From Pseudomonas oryzihabitans (lineage in GTDB: Bacteria > Pseudomonadota > Gammaproteobacteria > Pseudomonadales > Pseudomonadaceae): a stretch of 64,000 nucleotides of DNA. Position 1 is the first letter of the stretch; the number at the start of each line of letters is the position of its first letter. The position numbers were made by a program, and so were the translations under genes. Shown here piece after piece: positions 47,106 through 58,721 of this stretch. Below the pieces are notes generated by a model. It did no database searches and was not told the origin of the DNA. It saw only the letters and a program-made list of their open reading frames with translations. The stretch covers positions 1,640,001-1,704,000 of the forward strand of contig NZ_CP021645.1 in assembly GCF_006384975.1 (NCBI RefSeq), in the 5' to 3' direction.

Positions 47106-48317
47106 ATGAGTCCCAGTTTCTGGAAAGCCGGCCATGCGCCGACCCTGTTCGCCGCCTTCCTCTACTTCGACCTGAGCTTCATGGTCTGGTACGTGCTCGG
47201 CCCAATGGCCGTGCAGATCGCCACCGACCTGCAGCTGACCACCCAGCAACGCAGCATGATGGTCGCCACCCCCATCCTCGCCGGCGCGGTCCTCCGCCTG
47301 ATCCTCGGTTTCGTCGCCGATCGGCTGTCGCCCAAGACCGCGGGCATCATCGGCCAGGTGGTGGTGATCCTGGCACTGCTGGTCGCCTGGCAACTTGGCG
47401 TGCACAGCTATGAGCAGTCTCTGTTGCTGGGTCTGTTCCTCGGCTTCGCCGGTGCGTCCTTCGCCGTGGCCCTGCCGCTGGCCTCCCAGTGGTATCCGCC
47501 GCAGCACCAGGGCAAGGCCTTGGGCATCGCCGGCGCCGGCAACTCAGGCACGGTGTTCGCCGCCCTCTTCGCCCCGGCGCTGGCCAAGGCCTTCGGCTGG
47601 ACCAACGTGTTCGGCTTCGCGCTGATCCCGCTGGTACTGACCTTGGCGGTCTTCGTGCTCTGCGCCCGCAATGCCCCGGAGCGTCCGGCCCCCAAGAAGC
47701 TGGCGGACTATGCCCGCGCCCTGGGTGATCGTGACAGCTGGTGGTTCATGTTCTTCTACAGCGTGACCTTCGGCGGCTTCCTCGGCCTGGCCAGCACCCT
47801 GCCCGGCTACTTCCACGACCAGTACGGTCTGGACCCGGTGACCGCTGGCTACTACACCGCAGCCTGTGTGTTCGGCGGTAGCCTGATGCGTCCGCTGGGC
47901 GGCGCCCTGGCCGACCGTATCGGCGGTATCCGTGCCCTGCTCGGCATGTACACCGTGGCCGCCATCTGCATCGCCGCCGTGGGCTTCCACCTGCCCAGCG
48001 CCATGGCCGCCCTGGCCCTGTTCGTGGTCGCCATGCTCAGCCTGGGCGCCGGCAACGGCTCGGTGTTCCAACTGGTACCGCAGCGCTTCCGCAAGGAGAT
48101 TGGCGTCATGACCGGGCTGATCGGCATGGCCGGCGGCATCGGTGGCTTCGCCCTCACCGCCGGCCTGGGCGCGGTCAAGCAGGCCACCGGCGACTACCAG
48201 CTCGGCCTCTGGCTGTTCGCCGGCCTGGGTATCCTCGCCTGGTTCGGCCTGCTGAGCGTCAAGCGTCGCTGGCGCACCACCTGGGGCTCGGCTGCCGTTA
48301 CCGCAGCGCGGGTCTGA
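47106..48317 (+). CDS. nasA: Nitrate/nitrite transporter NasA (NarK family MFS)
   Basis: The 403-residue, 12-helix protein starts MSPSFWKAGHAPTLFAAFLYFDLSFMVWYVLGP. The two nitrate-signature segments are present: AGAGNSGTVFAALFAPALA and LGAGNGSVFQLVPQRF, with the substrate Arg in AVLRLILG. It imports nitrate for assimilation. The start at 47106 lies just past the leader terminator; the frame open from 46896 covers the leader and is not coding. The reductases nirB/nasC are not in the window, so assimilation genes are split in this genome. Confidence 0.93.
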   Translation: MSPSFWKAGHAPTLFAAFLYFDLSFMVWYVLGPMAVQIATDLQLTTQQRSMMVATPILAGAVLRLILGFVADRLSPKTAGIIGQVVVILALLVAWQLGVHSYEQSLLLGLFLGFAGASFAVALPLASQWYPPQHQGKALGIAGAGNSGTVFAALFAPALAKAFGWTNVFGFALIPLVLTLAVFVLCARNAPERPAPKKLADYARALGDRDSWWFMFFYSVTFGGFLGLASTLPGYFHDQYGLDPVTAGYYTAACVFGGSLMRPLGGALADRIGGIRALLGMYTVAAICIAAVGFHLPSAMAALALFVVAMLSLGAGNGSVFQLVPQRFRKEIGVMTGLIGMAGGIGGFALTAGLGAVKQATGDYQLGLWLFAGLGILAWFGLLSVKRRWRTTWGSAAVTAARV

Positions 48318-48488
48318 AGTGGCACCGAGCCGCACCTGATAGCCTTCGAAATCACTAGGCGGGCGCTGTTATCCGACACTTCATCGGCTAATAGCGTCCG
48401 CTTGTTAACGTGATCATTCGACTATCTAGTAAGAGTCCCTCCGCGGTGCGACCCTGAGTAAAAGAACAATTAAAGGGAAGAAATCCTC

Positions 48489-50483
48489 ATGCTATTGCAC
48501 CCGGTCTTGTGGTTGATGAACCGTAGTCGTTACGCGACGAAGTTCACCCTCATATTGCTGGTATTCATGCTGCCCTATTGCTGGCTGTCACTCGATAAGC
48601 TGGCAATCCTGTCCGAAGAGCGGCGCATCGCCTTGCATGAGCGCGAAGGCGTCTCCTTGATCGAGCAGGCTATCGTCACCTATGAAGCCGCGCTGAAGCG
48701 GGCGGCTCTGAACCTGATCGCCGGGGGCGGCGCCAATAATGAACAGCTGGGAATCAACCAGGCCAGACAGGAAAATCAGGCGGAGTTCGTGACCGCTCTG
48801 GCCCGTCTGACTCAGTTGCGTGATGCCGGCGGTTACTCCGACATCGTTTTGCCCCCCGCTGAGCCCAAGGCCTACGAGTCCAATCCGGCGGATCCGATGG
48901 ACGCGCTGTACAGTGATTTCAACGATGCTGGACGTACGCTGCGTAGCGCTCTGGGACAACTGGCGACCCGCAGCCAACTGAACACCGATGCCGACCCGGC
49001 CGTGGCCCGGCCAATCGCCTTGGTGCTGGGGCCTTTGCTGGACGGCCAGGAAAAGACTTCCCGCGCCCAGGCCTATAACGGCTACGTCAAGATCCTCGGC
49101 ATGCTATTCGCCACGTCCAAGCCTGCCGTGCACAACCTCGCTGAGGAGCTGCAGCAACTGTCCCAACTGCTCGCCAGCAACCAGAGCGAAGCCGGAGTCC
49201 AGGCGACCCGGGTACTCGAAGGCCTGACGGCACTCTATGAACACGAGGTGATAGGCCCCTATTACGACGGTAGCCTGTCGCCCGAAGGCGGTGCCGAAGG
49301 GTGGCGCGAGAACTTCGCCGCCTACCAGGTCCAGGCCCAGGCGCTCCAGGACCAAACCAAGGCGCTGCTCAGGCTGGTCGACCAGGCGCTGGCCCAGCGG
49401 GACGCTGAGAAACAACGGGCCCTCACGCTCCACACGGTGCTGGCCGCTACCCTGATCTTCGTGCTGCTCTACCTCTTCGCTGGCTTCTACTGGTCGGTGA
49501 CCGGTACTTTGAAAGATCTGCGCAAGGGGACCCAACGACTGTCCGAAGGCGATTTGCGCGAAGACATCATCACGCGCTCCCGTGATGAATTAGGCGATCT
49601 GGTGAGCGATTTCAACCAGATGCAGCATCGCGTACGCGCGCTGATCGGTGACGTCACGCGCCTGACCACCGCCGCCACCGAGCAGGCCAGCCAACTCAAC
49701 GCCAGCGCCGAATCAGGCAGTGAGCGGTCGGGTCGCCAAGCGGAATCCATGGAAGAGGTCACCACGGCCATGAGCCAATTGACCCTGAGCGTGCATGAGA
49801 TCAGCCGCAGTGCTCTGGTATCGTCGGATTCGGCGCGCCGGGTCGGCGTCGAATGCCAGGACGGTCAGTTGCAGATGCAGCAGGCCGTGCAAGGCATCGG
49901 TGGTCTGGTCACCGGCATGCGTAGCTCGTCTATGGCCATCCAGTCGGTGGAAAGCGAAAGCCAAAACATCTCCAAGGTGCTCGGCCTGATCAACGCCGTG
50001 GCTGAGCAGACCAACTTGCTGGCGCTGAACGCATCCATCGAGGCGGCCCGCGCTGGCGAGCAAGGGCGAGGCTTCGCCGTAGTGGCCGACGAGGTGCGTA
50101 ATCTCGCGCATCGATCCAAGGGCCTCACCCAAGACATCGAGGTCATGGTCCAACGTCTGCAGACCCAGGTGAGCTCGGCTGTCGCGGCCATCGCTGCCAA
50201 TGAACAGGGAGTCACCCAGGCCCGCCAGCAGATCGAACTGACTGCCGACGTCTTCCAGAAAATCACTGTCGATGTCGACGAAATCGCCAGCCATGCCGCC
50301 CAGATCGCCTCCGCCACCGAACAGCAGGTATCCCTGGTGGCGGATGTGCAACGCAATGCCCAAGTCCTGCGCGAGCTGGGCCGCACCACTCTGCAGGATT
50401 CCCGCGAAGTGGCGGGCCTGACCCAGCAGATGGCCAGCGGTACCCGGGCGCTGCAGCAGACCCTGGCCGCTTTCCACGTCTAA
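48489..50483 (+). CDS. Methyl-accepting chemotaxis protein with periplasmic helical domain
   Basis: The 664-residue receptor has TM1 at about 18-36, a periplasmic domain of about 285 residues (37-325) that looks wholly helical, TM2 ([21 protein letters not shown]), HAMP ([35 protein letters not shown]) and the signalling hairpin with tip [31 protein letters not shown]. The ligand is unknown; the position after nasA is suggestive only. GGGAAG precedes the ATG. The size of the sensory region fits a large helical bundle such as HBM-type domains. Confidence 0.9.
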   Translation: MLLHPVLWLMNRSRYATKFTLILLVFMLPYCWLSLDKLAILSEERRIALHEREGVSLIEQAIVTYEAALKRAALNLIAGGGANNEQLGINQARQENQAEFVTALARLTQLRDAGGYSDIVLPPAEPKAYESNPADPMDALYSDFNDAGRTLRSALGQLATRSQLNTDADPAVARPIALVLGPLLDGQEKTSRAQAYNGYVKILGMLFATSKPAVHNLAEELQQLSQLLASNQSEAGVQATRVLEGLTALYEHEVIGPYYDGSLSPEGGAEGWRENFAAYQVQAQALQDQTKALLRLVDQALAQRDAEKQRALTLHTVLAATLIFVLLYLFAGFYWSVTGTLKDLRKGTQRLSEGDLREDIITRSRDELGDLVSDFNQMQHRVRALIGDVTRLTTAATEQASQLNASAESGSERSGRQAESMEEVTTAMSQLTLSVHEISRSALVSSDSARRVGVECQDGQLQMQQAVQGIGGLVTGMRSSSMAIQSVESESQNISKVLGLINAVAEQTNLLALNASIEAARAGEQGRGFAVVADEVRNLAHRSKGLTQDIEVMVQRLQTQVSSAVAAIAANEQGVTQARQQIELTADVFQKITVDVDEIASHAAQIASATEQQVSLVADVQRNAQVLRELGRTTLQDSREVAGLTQQMASGTRALQQTLAAFHV

Positions 50484-50522
50484 TGTGGGGTAGCGCGGGC
50501 CGTCAACGGTTCGATGAGGGCG

Positions 50523-51104
50523 TCAGGGCTCTTCCGGTGACGGCCGCACGTAGCTGGTCAGCACGTGGTCCCGCCAAACGCCATCGATCTGCAGATAGCG
50601 TCGGGCCAGGCCTTCGCGCTCGAAGCCAAGGCTGTCGAGCAGATGGGCACTGCGGGCGTTTTCTGGCAAATGGTTGGCCATGATGCGATTCAGGCCCAGT
50701 TCCTCGATGACGAAATCCCGCCCCAGCCGTACTGCGCTACGCATCAGCCCGAGCCCCTGCCAGGTCTCGTCCAGGCCATAGCCCAGGTAGCAGGCCTGGA
50801 AACCACCGCGAACGATCTGGCTGAAATTCACCGTCCCTATTACCAGCGGGCCCGCCTTGAGGATCAGACGCAGCTCCGTCAGTCCCGGCCCGCCAGCACG
50901 ATAGGCCGCCACCTGCCCCTGCCACTGGGCGAGGGTGAAGAAGGCGTCGGAACGCCGCGGCATCGACAGTGCCAGGTGCTGGCGGTTGCGTCGGTAGTAA
51001 TCGGCGACCGCGGCGGGATCGGCCAGAGTCAGGTCGATCAGCTCGACCGCCTCGGTCACGGCGAAGCGCGGGGGATACTGCAGGCGTACGCTCAGGCTGC
51101 TCAT
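50523..51104 (-). CDS. RimJ-type GNAT N-acetyltransferase
   Basis: The 193-residue GNAT protein resembles ribosomal-protein-alanine acetyltransferases: LDETWQGLGLMRSAV is the acetyl-CoA loop, and ELGLNRIMANHLPENARSAHLLDSLGFEREG is the conserved C-terminal block. It may acetylate the N-terminus of a ribosomal protein or a small molecule. It is the last gene of a minus-strand operon, overlapping the next GNAT gene by four bases. The ABC transporter genes upstream suggest that at least one of the pair modifies or detoxifies a transported peptide. Confidence 0.85.
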   Translation of the reverse strand: MSSLSVRLQYPPRFAVTEAVELIDLTLADPAAVADYYRRNRQHLALSMPRRSDAFFTLAQWQGQVAAYRAGGPGLTELRLILKAGPLVIGTVNFSQIVRGGFQACYLGYGLDETWQGLGLMRSAVRLGRDFVIEELGLNRIMANHLPENARSAHLLDSLGFEREGLARRYLQIDGVWRDHVLTSYVRPSPEEP

Positions 51105-51633
51105 CGAGGGGTGTCCGGCGGAAGTTCATAGACCCAGGTCGCGCAACGCCCACCCTCGGGCCCTGCGCGATCGTTTTCCAGCACGCGGATACGGCGGAAG
51201 CCGACCCGTTCGGCAAGCCGCTGGCTGGGACCGTTGGCGGCCGAGGTGGTGAGATAGAGACCGGCCTTGCCGCGCTGCTCGACGAAATGGCGTAGCGCGG
51301 TGCTCATGAAGCCCTGCCCGGCATGCAGGCTATGCATCCAGTAGCCGATCTCGTAGCGCCGCCCGCCATCCAGCGGCGTGAGCCCCAGGCAGCCGAGCAA
51401 CTCGTCACCCCGCACCAAAAAATAGCGCTTCTCGCCCAGCTCCAGGGTGAAGGCGCCACGCGCGGCGAGCAGGCTGTCGCGCGCCTGGGCGACCGTGGTG
51501 TGCTCCCGCGCCCAACCGAGGAAGCGCCGATGCTCGGCATAGCTCCAGTTGAGCGCCTCGGCGAAGGCCGCAGCCAGACGGGGTTGCGGCCAGACCAGCT
51601 CGAAGTCGGCCAGGGCGATGCGTGGCGGAAAAT

Positions 51634-51637
<4 letters not shown>
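51101..51637 (-). CDS. GNAT N-acetyltransferase
   Basis: The 178-residue protein has the RimL-like pattern: YEIGYWMHSLHAGQGFMSTALRHFVEQ is the acetyl-CoA pyrophosphate loop region and NGPSQRLAERVGFRRIRVLEND the C-terminal motif. Its start overlaps the ABC ATPase stop (ATGA), and its stop overlaps the following RimJ-type gene. The substrate is unknown. Confidence 0.85.
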
Positions 51638-53282
<1,645 letters not shown>

Positions 53283-53286
<4 letters not shown>

Positions 53287-54740
53287 GGCTGCACCTCGCC
53301 TTGGCCAGGGCGGCGTCTGAGCCAGGCGGATCTCAGGCGACGACTGCGTGGATCGAAGGCATCGCGTACGGCATCGGCGAAGAGGTTGGCCGCCAGCACC
53401 AGGGCCAGCATGAAGGCGAAGGCGCTCAGCAGATTCCACCAGATCATCGGGCTGCGCGACATCTCGGTACGGGCGTCGTTGATCATGGAGCCGAAGGAAT
53501 TCATGGTCGGGTCCACGCCGATGCCCAGGTAGGACAGTACCGCCTCATAGAGCACCAGGCTGGAGAATTCCAGGGTCAGGGTGATGAGCACCAGATAGAA
53601 GACATTGGGCAACAGGTGTCGGCGAAGGATGGTGAAATGGGAAACGCCGAAGGCCCGCGCCGCCTGCACGTATTCCAGCTCGCGCAGCTTGAGCGCCTCG
53701 GCGCGCAACAGCCGGCACAGCCCGGCCCAGCCGGTGAGGCCGAGGATCAGGCAGAGCATGAACAGCCGTAGGTCGGCGCGCGCCGCACCGGTGTCGAAGA
53801 ACTCGGGGTGGCGGTCGATGAACACCTGCATCATCAGCACGCAGGCCGCCACCAGCAGCACCCCAGGAATGGAGGTCAGGGTGGTGTAGAGATAGGTGAT
53901 GATGTCATCCACCCGCCCCTTGAAGTAGCCGGCGGCCAGGCCGAAGCCGATGGCGGGCGGCAGCATGGCCAGGGTGGTCAGGCTGCCGATGACGAAGGCG
54001 GTGCGGATGCTCTTGAGCGACTGGTAGAGCACGTCGTTGCCAGTGCTGTCGGTACCCAGCACGTGGTAACCGCTGGCCAGGCCGATCACACTGCCGGCCA
54101 CCAGGCAGACACCCAGCCAGGTCAGCAGGATGGCGCGCCAGGGCGTGGCGGTATGGCCACGGACGATGAGTCCGCAGCGCGCGGCGAAACCGCCTGGTTC
54201 GCGCACCCTTGCCGCCGCCAGCGCGGCGGTGGCCAGGGCCAACGCCAGGCCGCCGAGCAACCCGAGGGCCAGCCGCCCGAGCACGTCGCCGCGCCATTGC
54301 GTGGAGGGATCGCTCAGCGTCGTACCGGCGTGCTTGAGCCGCGGAAAGTCGCGCAGCGGCTTGCCATCGGGCGACGAGCCCAGGGTTTCCTTGGTGAATT
54401 GGTGGGTGGCGAGCGGCGCGGAATAGGTCTTTTCACGCTGGGTGAGCGGGGTATCGGCGAGCAGGCCATCGAGGGCCGAGAGCACCGTGGGCGCATAGAT
54501 CGGCGCCTGGGCCCCGGGCGCGGCCGGCAGCTGCGGTCGGTAATGCACGGAATCCAGCAGGGCGATGGCGACGAAGCTGGCCAGCACCACGGCGGCGCTC
54601 ATCGCCGGGGCGTCCTGCAGCACCCGGCGCCAGCTGGCGCGCAAGGCGGGCTGGCGCCGGGCACGCCAGGCATAGAACAGGGTACCGGCCACCAGTAGGT
54701 AGAGGGCGAGATCGGTCCAGAGCAAGACGAATTTCGGCAT
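53283..54740 (-). CDS. Peptide ABC transporter permease (DppC/YejE-like), extended N-terminus
   Basis: The 485-residue permease is longer than usual (about 300-340). The C-terminal 280 residues are a normal DppC unit with the EAA loop EYVQAARAFGVSHFTILRRHLLPN. The first 200 residues contain extra helices and a periplasmic stretch (VLSALDGLLADTPLTQREKTYSAPLATHQFTKETLG), as in YejE-type permeases. It begins five bases after the DppB-like stop. The final residues PGQGEVQP are cytoplasmic. Confidence 0.9.
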
Positions 54741-54745
54741 GGCGG

Positions 54746-55723
54746 CTACTCGAAGCGAACGCGCGGATCGGCGAGGGTGTAGGACAGGTCCGCCAGGATC
54801 AGCCCGACGATGTAGAGCACCGAGCCCAGGAACACCATGGTACGGACCACGGCGAAGTCCTGGCCGTTGATGGCGTCGATGGTATAGCTGCCCAGCCCAG
54901 GGATGCCGAAGAAGGACTCGGCGATCAGGCTGCCCATGATCAGCAGCGGAATGGCCGAGACCACCCCGGTAAGGATGGGCAGCGCCGCGTTGCGCAAGAC
55001 ATGGCGCAGCAGCACCTGACGCTCCGCCAGGCCCTTGGCCCGGGCGGTGCGCACATAGTCCTTGCCGATCTCCTCGAGGAACAGCGCGCGATAGAAGCGT
55101 GCCTGGCTACCGAGGCCGGAAATCACCGCCACCAGTACCGGCAACGCCAGGAAACGCAGCATATTCCAGCCCTCCTCGTAGCCCGAATAGGGCACCAGGC
55201 GCAGGATCTTCGCGAACAGCCACTGGCCGGCGATGATGTAGAACAGCGAGGAGATCGACAGCAGCAGCACGCAGAGCACCACGCCCCAGAAATCCAGCCG
55301 GGTGGCGCGGAAGAACACCAGCAGCAGGGCGAAGCCGACGCTGGCGACCAAGCCGAGGACGAAGGTCGGCAACGCCAGTGCCAGGCTCGGCCCGGCGCGC
55401 TCGACGATCTCCCGGCCGATGTCATGGCCGCTGTCGGAGGTGCCGAAATCGAACCTCAGCAGACTGACCGACCGATCGAAGAAAAGCGTATCGGTAAACC
55501 GCTCCGCCCCTTCACGGGTGGTATTAATGAGCAAGGGTTTGTCGTAGCCGTGCTCGGCCTTCCAATCCGCGATGGCTTCGGTGGTGACGTACTTGCCGCC
55601 GATGGCCAGACGCGCCATGTCGTCCGGGGTGTTGACGGTGAAGAACAGCACGAAGGTCAGCAGATTCACGCCGATCAGGATCAACACGCCATAGGCCAGG
55701 CGTCGCAGCAGATAGCCGATCAT
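54746..55723 (-). CDS. Peptide ABC transporter permease (DppB/YejB-like)
   Basis: The 325-residue permease starts MIGYLLRRLAYGVLILIGVNLLTFVLFF. The EAA loop is KDYVRTARAKGLAERQVLLRHVLRNAALP, and six helices are visible. I set the start at 55723, overlapping the binding-protein stop (ATGA). The same frame stays open to 56920 through the antiphase of the binding-protein gene, which is not coding. It pairs with the DppC-like protein to form the channel. Confidence 0.92.
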   Translation of the reverse strand: MIGYLLRRLAYGVLILIGVNLLTFVLFFTVNTPDDMARLAIGGKYVTTEAIADWKAEHGYDKPLLINTTREGAERFTDTLFFDRSVSLLRFDFGTSDSGHDIGREIVERAGPSLALALPTFVLGLVASVGFALLLVFFRATRLDFWGVVLCVLLLSISSLFYIIAGQWLFAKILRLVPYSGYEEGWNMLRFLALPVLVAVISGLGSQARFYRALFLEEIGKDYVRTARAKGLAERQVLLRHVLRNAALPILTGVVSAIPLLIMGSLIAESFFGIPGLGSYTIDAINGQDFAVVRTMVFLGSVLYIVGLILADLSYTLADPRVRFE

Positions 55724-57945
55724 GGCCTTTCCTCCCTTGCCTGATCGCCAAAGGCGGTCTGGCGCTCCCGGTGCCGGAGGATGCGCCAGGCCGGCCACAC
55801 CAGCAGCAGCGCCAGGCCCAAGAGCAGCCACAGCGGCCAGAGCACCGGCTGATTCCACTCCAGCACCTTGCGCTCGCGCAGGGCCGGGTCCAGGCGCAGG
55901 TAGCGCAGTTGATCGCGGACCATCTGGGTCGGCTTGGCGTTGTACACCCACTGCTGGTAGGCGCCCGCCGAAAGCGGATTCCAGCCGAACAGCCAGGGCG
56001 CGTCCTGTTGCACGAGGGCGACCATGCGCCTGATCAGCGCGAGCTTCTCCGGACCGTCGTCGAGACTCTTCATCTGCTCGAACAGCCGATCGAATTCGGG
56101 ATTGCTGTAGTTGCTGACATTTTCGCCGCCATGCTTGGCCTTGCCCTGGGGCCCGTAAAAGAGGAAGAGGAAGTTCTCGGCATCGGGATAGTCGGCGTTC
56201 CAGCCCCAGAAAAAGATCTGCGCCGCGCCCTTGCGCATCTTGTCCTGGAATCTGTTGTAGTCGGAGCCGCGCAACTCCAGCTGGATGCCCAGCTTGGCGG
56301 TCTGCTGGCGCATCCAATCGAACATGGCGCTGTCGCCGCTGGTCTGGGCATCGTATTGCAGGATCAACGGCCGCCCGCTCTGGGCATCGCGACCATCGGG
56401 ATAGCCGGCTTCGGCGAGCAGCCGCTTGGCTTCTTCGATGGGGCGCCGCTGGGGCTTGCCATCGACCAGGCGATAGACCACGGGATCCAGCCCCGCGGGG
56501 GGCGGCTCGTAGCCGAACACCCCGGGTGGCAGCGGCCCCTGGGCGACCAGGCCATTGCCGTTGAGGAAGACGGTGATGTAGCTCTCCCAGTCGAAGGCGA
56601 TGGACAGCGCCTGGCGCAACTTGCGATTGCGCTCCTGCTGCTCGGGCGTGGCGCCCTGCCCCACCACCGGGTCCAGCCAATTGAAGCCCAGGTACCAGTT
56701 GGAGGCTTCCACCGCGGTCGGCAACTTGAGACCGCGCTCGCGATAGAGTTCGGCGGAGTCGGCCGAATCGCCGGCCTTGGTGCGCAGGGCCACGCCATAT
56801 TCGCCCCGCTCGATCTGCGGGGTGTCGTAGTAGCCCTGGATGAACTTGCCCATCAGCGGCACGGCTTCCTTCTCCAGGCTGAACACCGCCCGGTCGATCA
56901 GCGGCATCGGCTTGCCGCAATCGTCCAGCCGGCCCTGCTCGCGATCACTGGGCTCGCCCGCGCAAGGATAGGGATCGGCATGGTAGTTGGGATTGCGCGC
57001 CAACACGTGACGCCGATTGGGGATGGATTCCACCAACTGGTAGGGCCCAGTACCCACCGGCCAGCTGTTGAAGGACAGGTCGTGGGCGGCCATGCCCGGC
57101 TGGCTGTAGAAACGATCCGCCTCCCAGGGGATGGGCGCGGCGAAGGTCATGGCCAGCCAGTAGTTGAATTGCGGGTACTTGCCGATCACCCGTAGGCGCA
57201 GGGTGTGGTCGTCCAGCACCTCGACCCCGGGGAGGTCACCCTGGCGCAGGTCCAGCCACGGCAGCGGCGCGCCCTTGGGCAGACTGGCGCGCAGGGCCTT
57301 GTCCTGGGCGCGCAGCTGGTCGCCGAAGGCCTGCATGCCGACCAGATGCTCGGCGAAGATGCCATAGCTGGGCGAGACCAGCCGTGGACTGGCCAGGCGA
57401 CGCAGGCCATAGGCGTAGTCGGCGGCGGTCAGGGCGCGGGTGCCGGTCTCGGGAAAGTCGGGGATCTGGTAGCGGTCGGCCAGATCTTCGGGTTTGATCG
57501 GGAAGTAGCGGTAGTTGCCCTGAGCATCGCGGGCGAAGGCCGGATGGGGCGCGTAGCGGGCATCGCGCCGGATGGGAATGTCGTAGACGCTCTCGGCGAT
57601 CTTCTCCGGCGGCGCATCGTCCGGCAGGCGCTGGCCCTGGGCGTCCAGGTAATAGGGCGTGACCACCCGCTCGGCGCCCCGCGGGATCAGTTCGTAGGGC
57701 CGCTTGAAATAGTGATAGCCATAGAGCGGTTCATAGATGTTGTAGGTGAAATTGGTCTCGTCGCCGGAGTAGGAACTGGCGGGATCGAGGTATTTCGGCG
57801 AGCGGGTGGTGAGGGCGGTATAGAGGGTATTCTGGCCCTCGGCCCCGGCGCGGTAGGGGCTGTTGATCGGCGTGTCATCGGGTGAACAGCCACCGAGCAG
57901 CGCCAGGGTGAGCAGCGCGAAGAGTTGTCTGGACAGTCTGGGCAT
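55720..57945 (-). CDS. Peptide-binding lipoprotein with C-terminal transmembrane helix
   Basis: The 741-residue SBP_bac_5 family protein is larger than the usual 530-600. It has a lipoprotein signal ending LLGGC (Cys20), then the DppA/OppA-like fold (NIYEPLYGYHYF, LSFNSWPVGTGPYQLVE, QALSIAFDWESYITVFLNG, FFWGWNADYPDAENFLFLFYGP). At the C-terminus there is a clear membrane helix, PVLWPLWLLLGLALLLVWPAW, with a basic tail RILRHRER. It is therefore anchored at both ends, rare for a binding protein. It is first in the operon, and its promoter lies next to the family A element. Confidence 0.9.
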   Translation of the reverse strand: MPRLSRQLFALLTLALLGGCSPDDTPINSPYRAGAEGQNTLYTALTTRSPKYLDPASSYSGDETNFTYNIYEPLYGYHYFKRPYELIPRGAERVVTPYYLDAQGQRLPDDAPPEKIAESVYDIPIRRDARYAPHPAFARDAQGNYRYFPIKPEDLADRYQIPDFPETGTRALTAADYAYGLRRLASPRLVSPSYGIFAEHLVGMQAFGDQLRAQDKALRASLPKGAPLPWLDLRQGDLPGVEVLDDHTLRLRVIGKYPQFNYWLAMTFAAPIPWEADRFYSQPGMAAHDLSFNSWPVGTGPYQLVESIPNRRHVLARNPNYHADPYPCAGEPSDREQGRLDDCGKPMPLIDRAVFSLEKEAVPLMGKFIQGYYDTPQIERGEYGVALRTKAGDSADSAELYRERGLKLPTAVEASNWYLGFNWLDPVVGQGATPEQQERNRKLRQALSIAFDWESYITVFLNGNGLVAQGPLPPGVFGYEPPPAGLDPVVYRLVDGKPQRRPIEEAKRLLAEAGYPDGRDAQSGRPLILQYDAQTSGDSAMFDWMRQQTAKLGIQLELRGSDYNRFQDKMRKGAAQIFFWGWNADYPDAENFLFLFYGPQGKAKHGGENVSNYSNPEFDRLFEQMKSLDDGPEKLALIRRMVALVQQDAPWLFGWNPLSAGAYQQWVYNAKPTQMVRDQLRYLRLDPALRERKVLEWNQPVLWPLWLLLGLALLLVWPAWRILRHRERQTAFGDQAREERP

Positions 57946-57999
57946 CGCGTTCCTGCACCGAAAGAAACCTGGGGCGGTAAAGTAGTCCGCGTAAACGAC

Positions 58000-58166
58000 C
58001 TAGTGTGGTGTTTCAGAAGTTCGCGCAAGAAGTGGCGAGTGATTTTTTGGCTTGGGCCAGGCGCCGCGACGAGTCATAGCAGGGCTATGGCGAGGAGTGG
58101 CAACGCTGCCCAGGACGAAAAAGCGCCGCCAAAATTGTGCAGTTAACTTTTGGAACACCACACTAG
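58000..58166. repeat. MITE-like element, family A, copy 2
   Basis: Terminal repeats 58000-58021 and 58145-58166 match at 20 of 22 bases and begin CTAGTGTGGTGTT. The interior shares blocks with 21057-21283, including the ATAGC-AGG-GCTAT hairpin and the AAAAAGCGCCGCCAAAATTG block. Shorter inner pairs (TGGGC/GCCCA here, TTGCCGG-like in copy 1) change together. It sits between the divergent binding-protein and cupin genes and may carry or disrupt their promoters. Confidence 0.8.
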
Positions 58167-58199
58167 CTTGAGCTATTTTCCCGCGAGGTGCAGCACCCC

Positions 58200-58721
58200 A
58201 TGCAATCCCGGAAAGATTTCGACAAGATCGCTCATTGGTCCAGCCTGCAGGCTCCCGACGGCCCCGGCTATCCGGACAATGACGAGCGCTTCTCCCTCGG
58301 CGCCGCCTTCGGCCGCCACTTCGGCTTCGCCCGCCTGGGCATCCACCATGAGCTGCTGCCTCCCGGCCGACGCACCTCGCGCCCCCATGCCGAATCCACC
58401 GAAGACGAGTTCATCTACGTGATCACGGGCCATCCCACCGCCTGGATCGACGGCCACGCCCATCGTCTCAAACCTGGCGACGGCGTCGGTTTCAAGGCAG
58501 GCGACGGCGTCACCCATACCTTCATCAACGAGACCGCGGAGCCGGTGGAATTGCTGGTGGTGGGTGATACGAGCCGCGCGGGCAACCGGTTGCACTATCC
58601 GCTGCATCCGGAATTCACCGCCAGCCTGGGCGACAAGCAGTGGCGGGATTATCCAGCGCGAGAGCTGGGGCCGCATCCGGGAGTGGCGACGTCACCTTCA
58701 GAGGACGCTGGATGCCCCTGA
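58200..58721 (+). CDS. Cupin domain protein
   Basis: The 173-residue single cupin has metal-site residues in RPHAESTEDEFIYVITGHPTAW and the second motif GDGVTHTFINETAEPVELLVVG. The early part LGAAFGRHFGFARLGIHHELLPPGRRTS is typical of the small sugar-binding or isomerase-like cupins. Its activity is unknown. The start at 58200 gives MQSRKDFDKIAHW; GAGG is 12 bases upstream, and a GTG at 58188 is the alternative. The stop lies 10 bases inside the following GNAT gene. Confidence 0.82.
   Translation: MQSRKDFDKIAHWSSLQAPDGPGYPDNDERFSLGAAFGRHFGFARLGIHHELLPPGRRTSRPHAESTEDEFIYVITGHPTAWIDGHAHRLKPGDGVGFKAGDGVTHTFINETAEPVELLVVGDTSRAGNRLHYPLHPEFTASLGDKQWRDYPARELGPHPGVATSPSEDAGCP

Noticed and set aside
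55724..56920. Upstream 399-codon extension of the DppB-like permease
   Set aside because: It reads through the binding-protein gene in another frame and gives Arg/Gly/Ala-rich nonsense; the permease starts cleanly at 55723 with an ATGA overlap.
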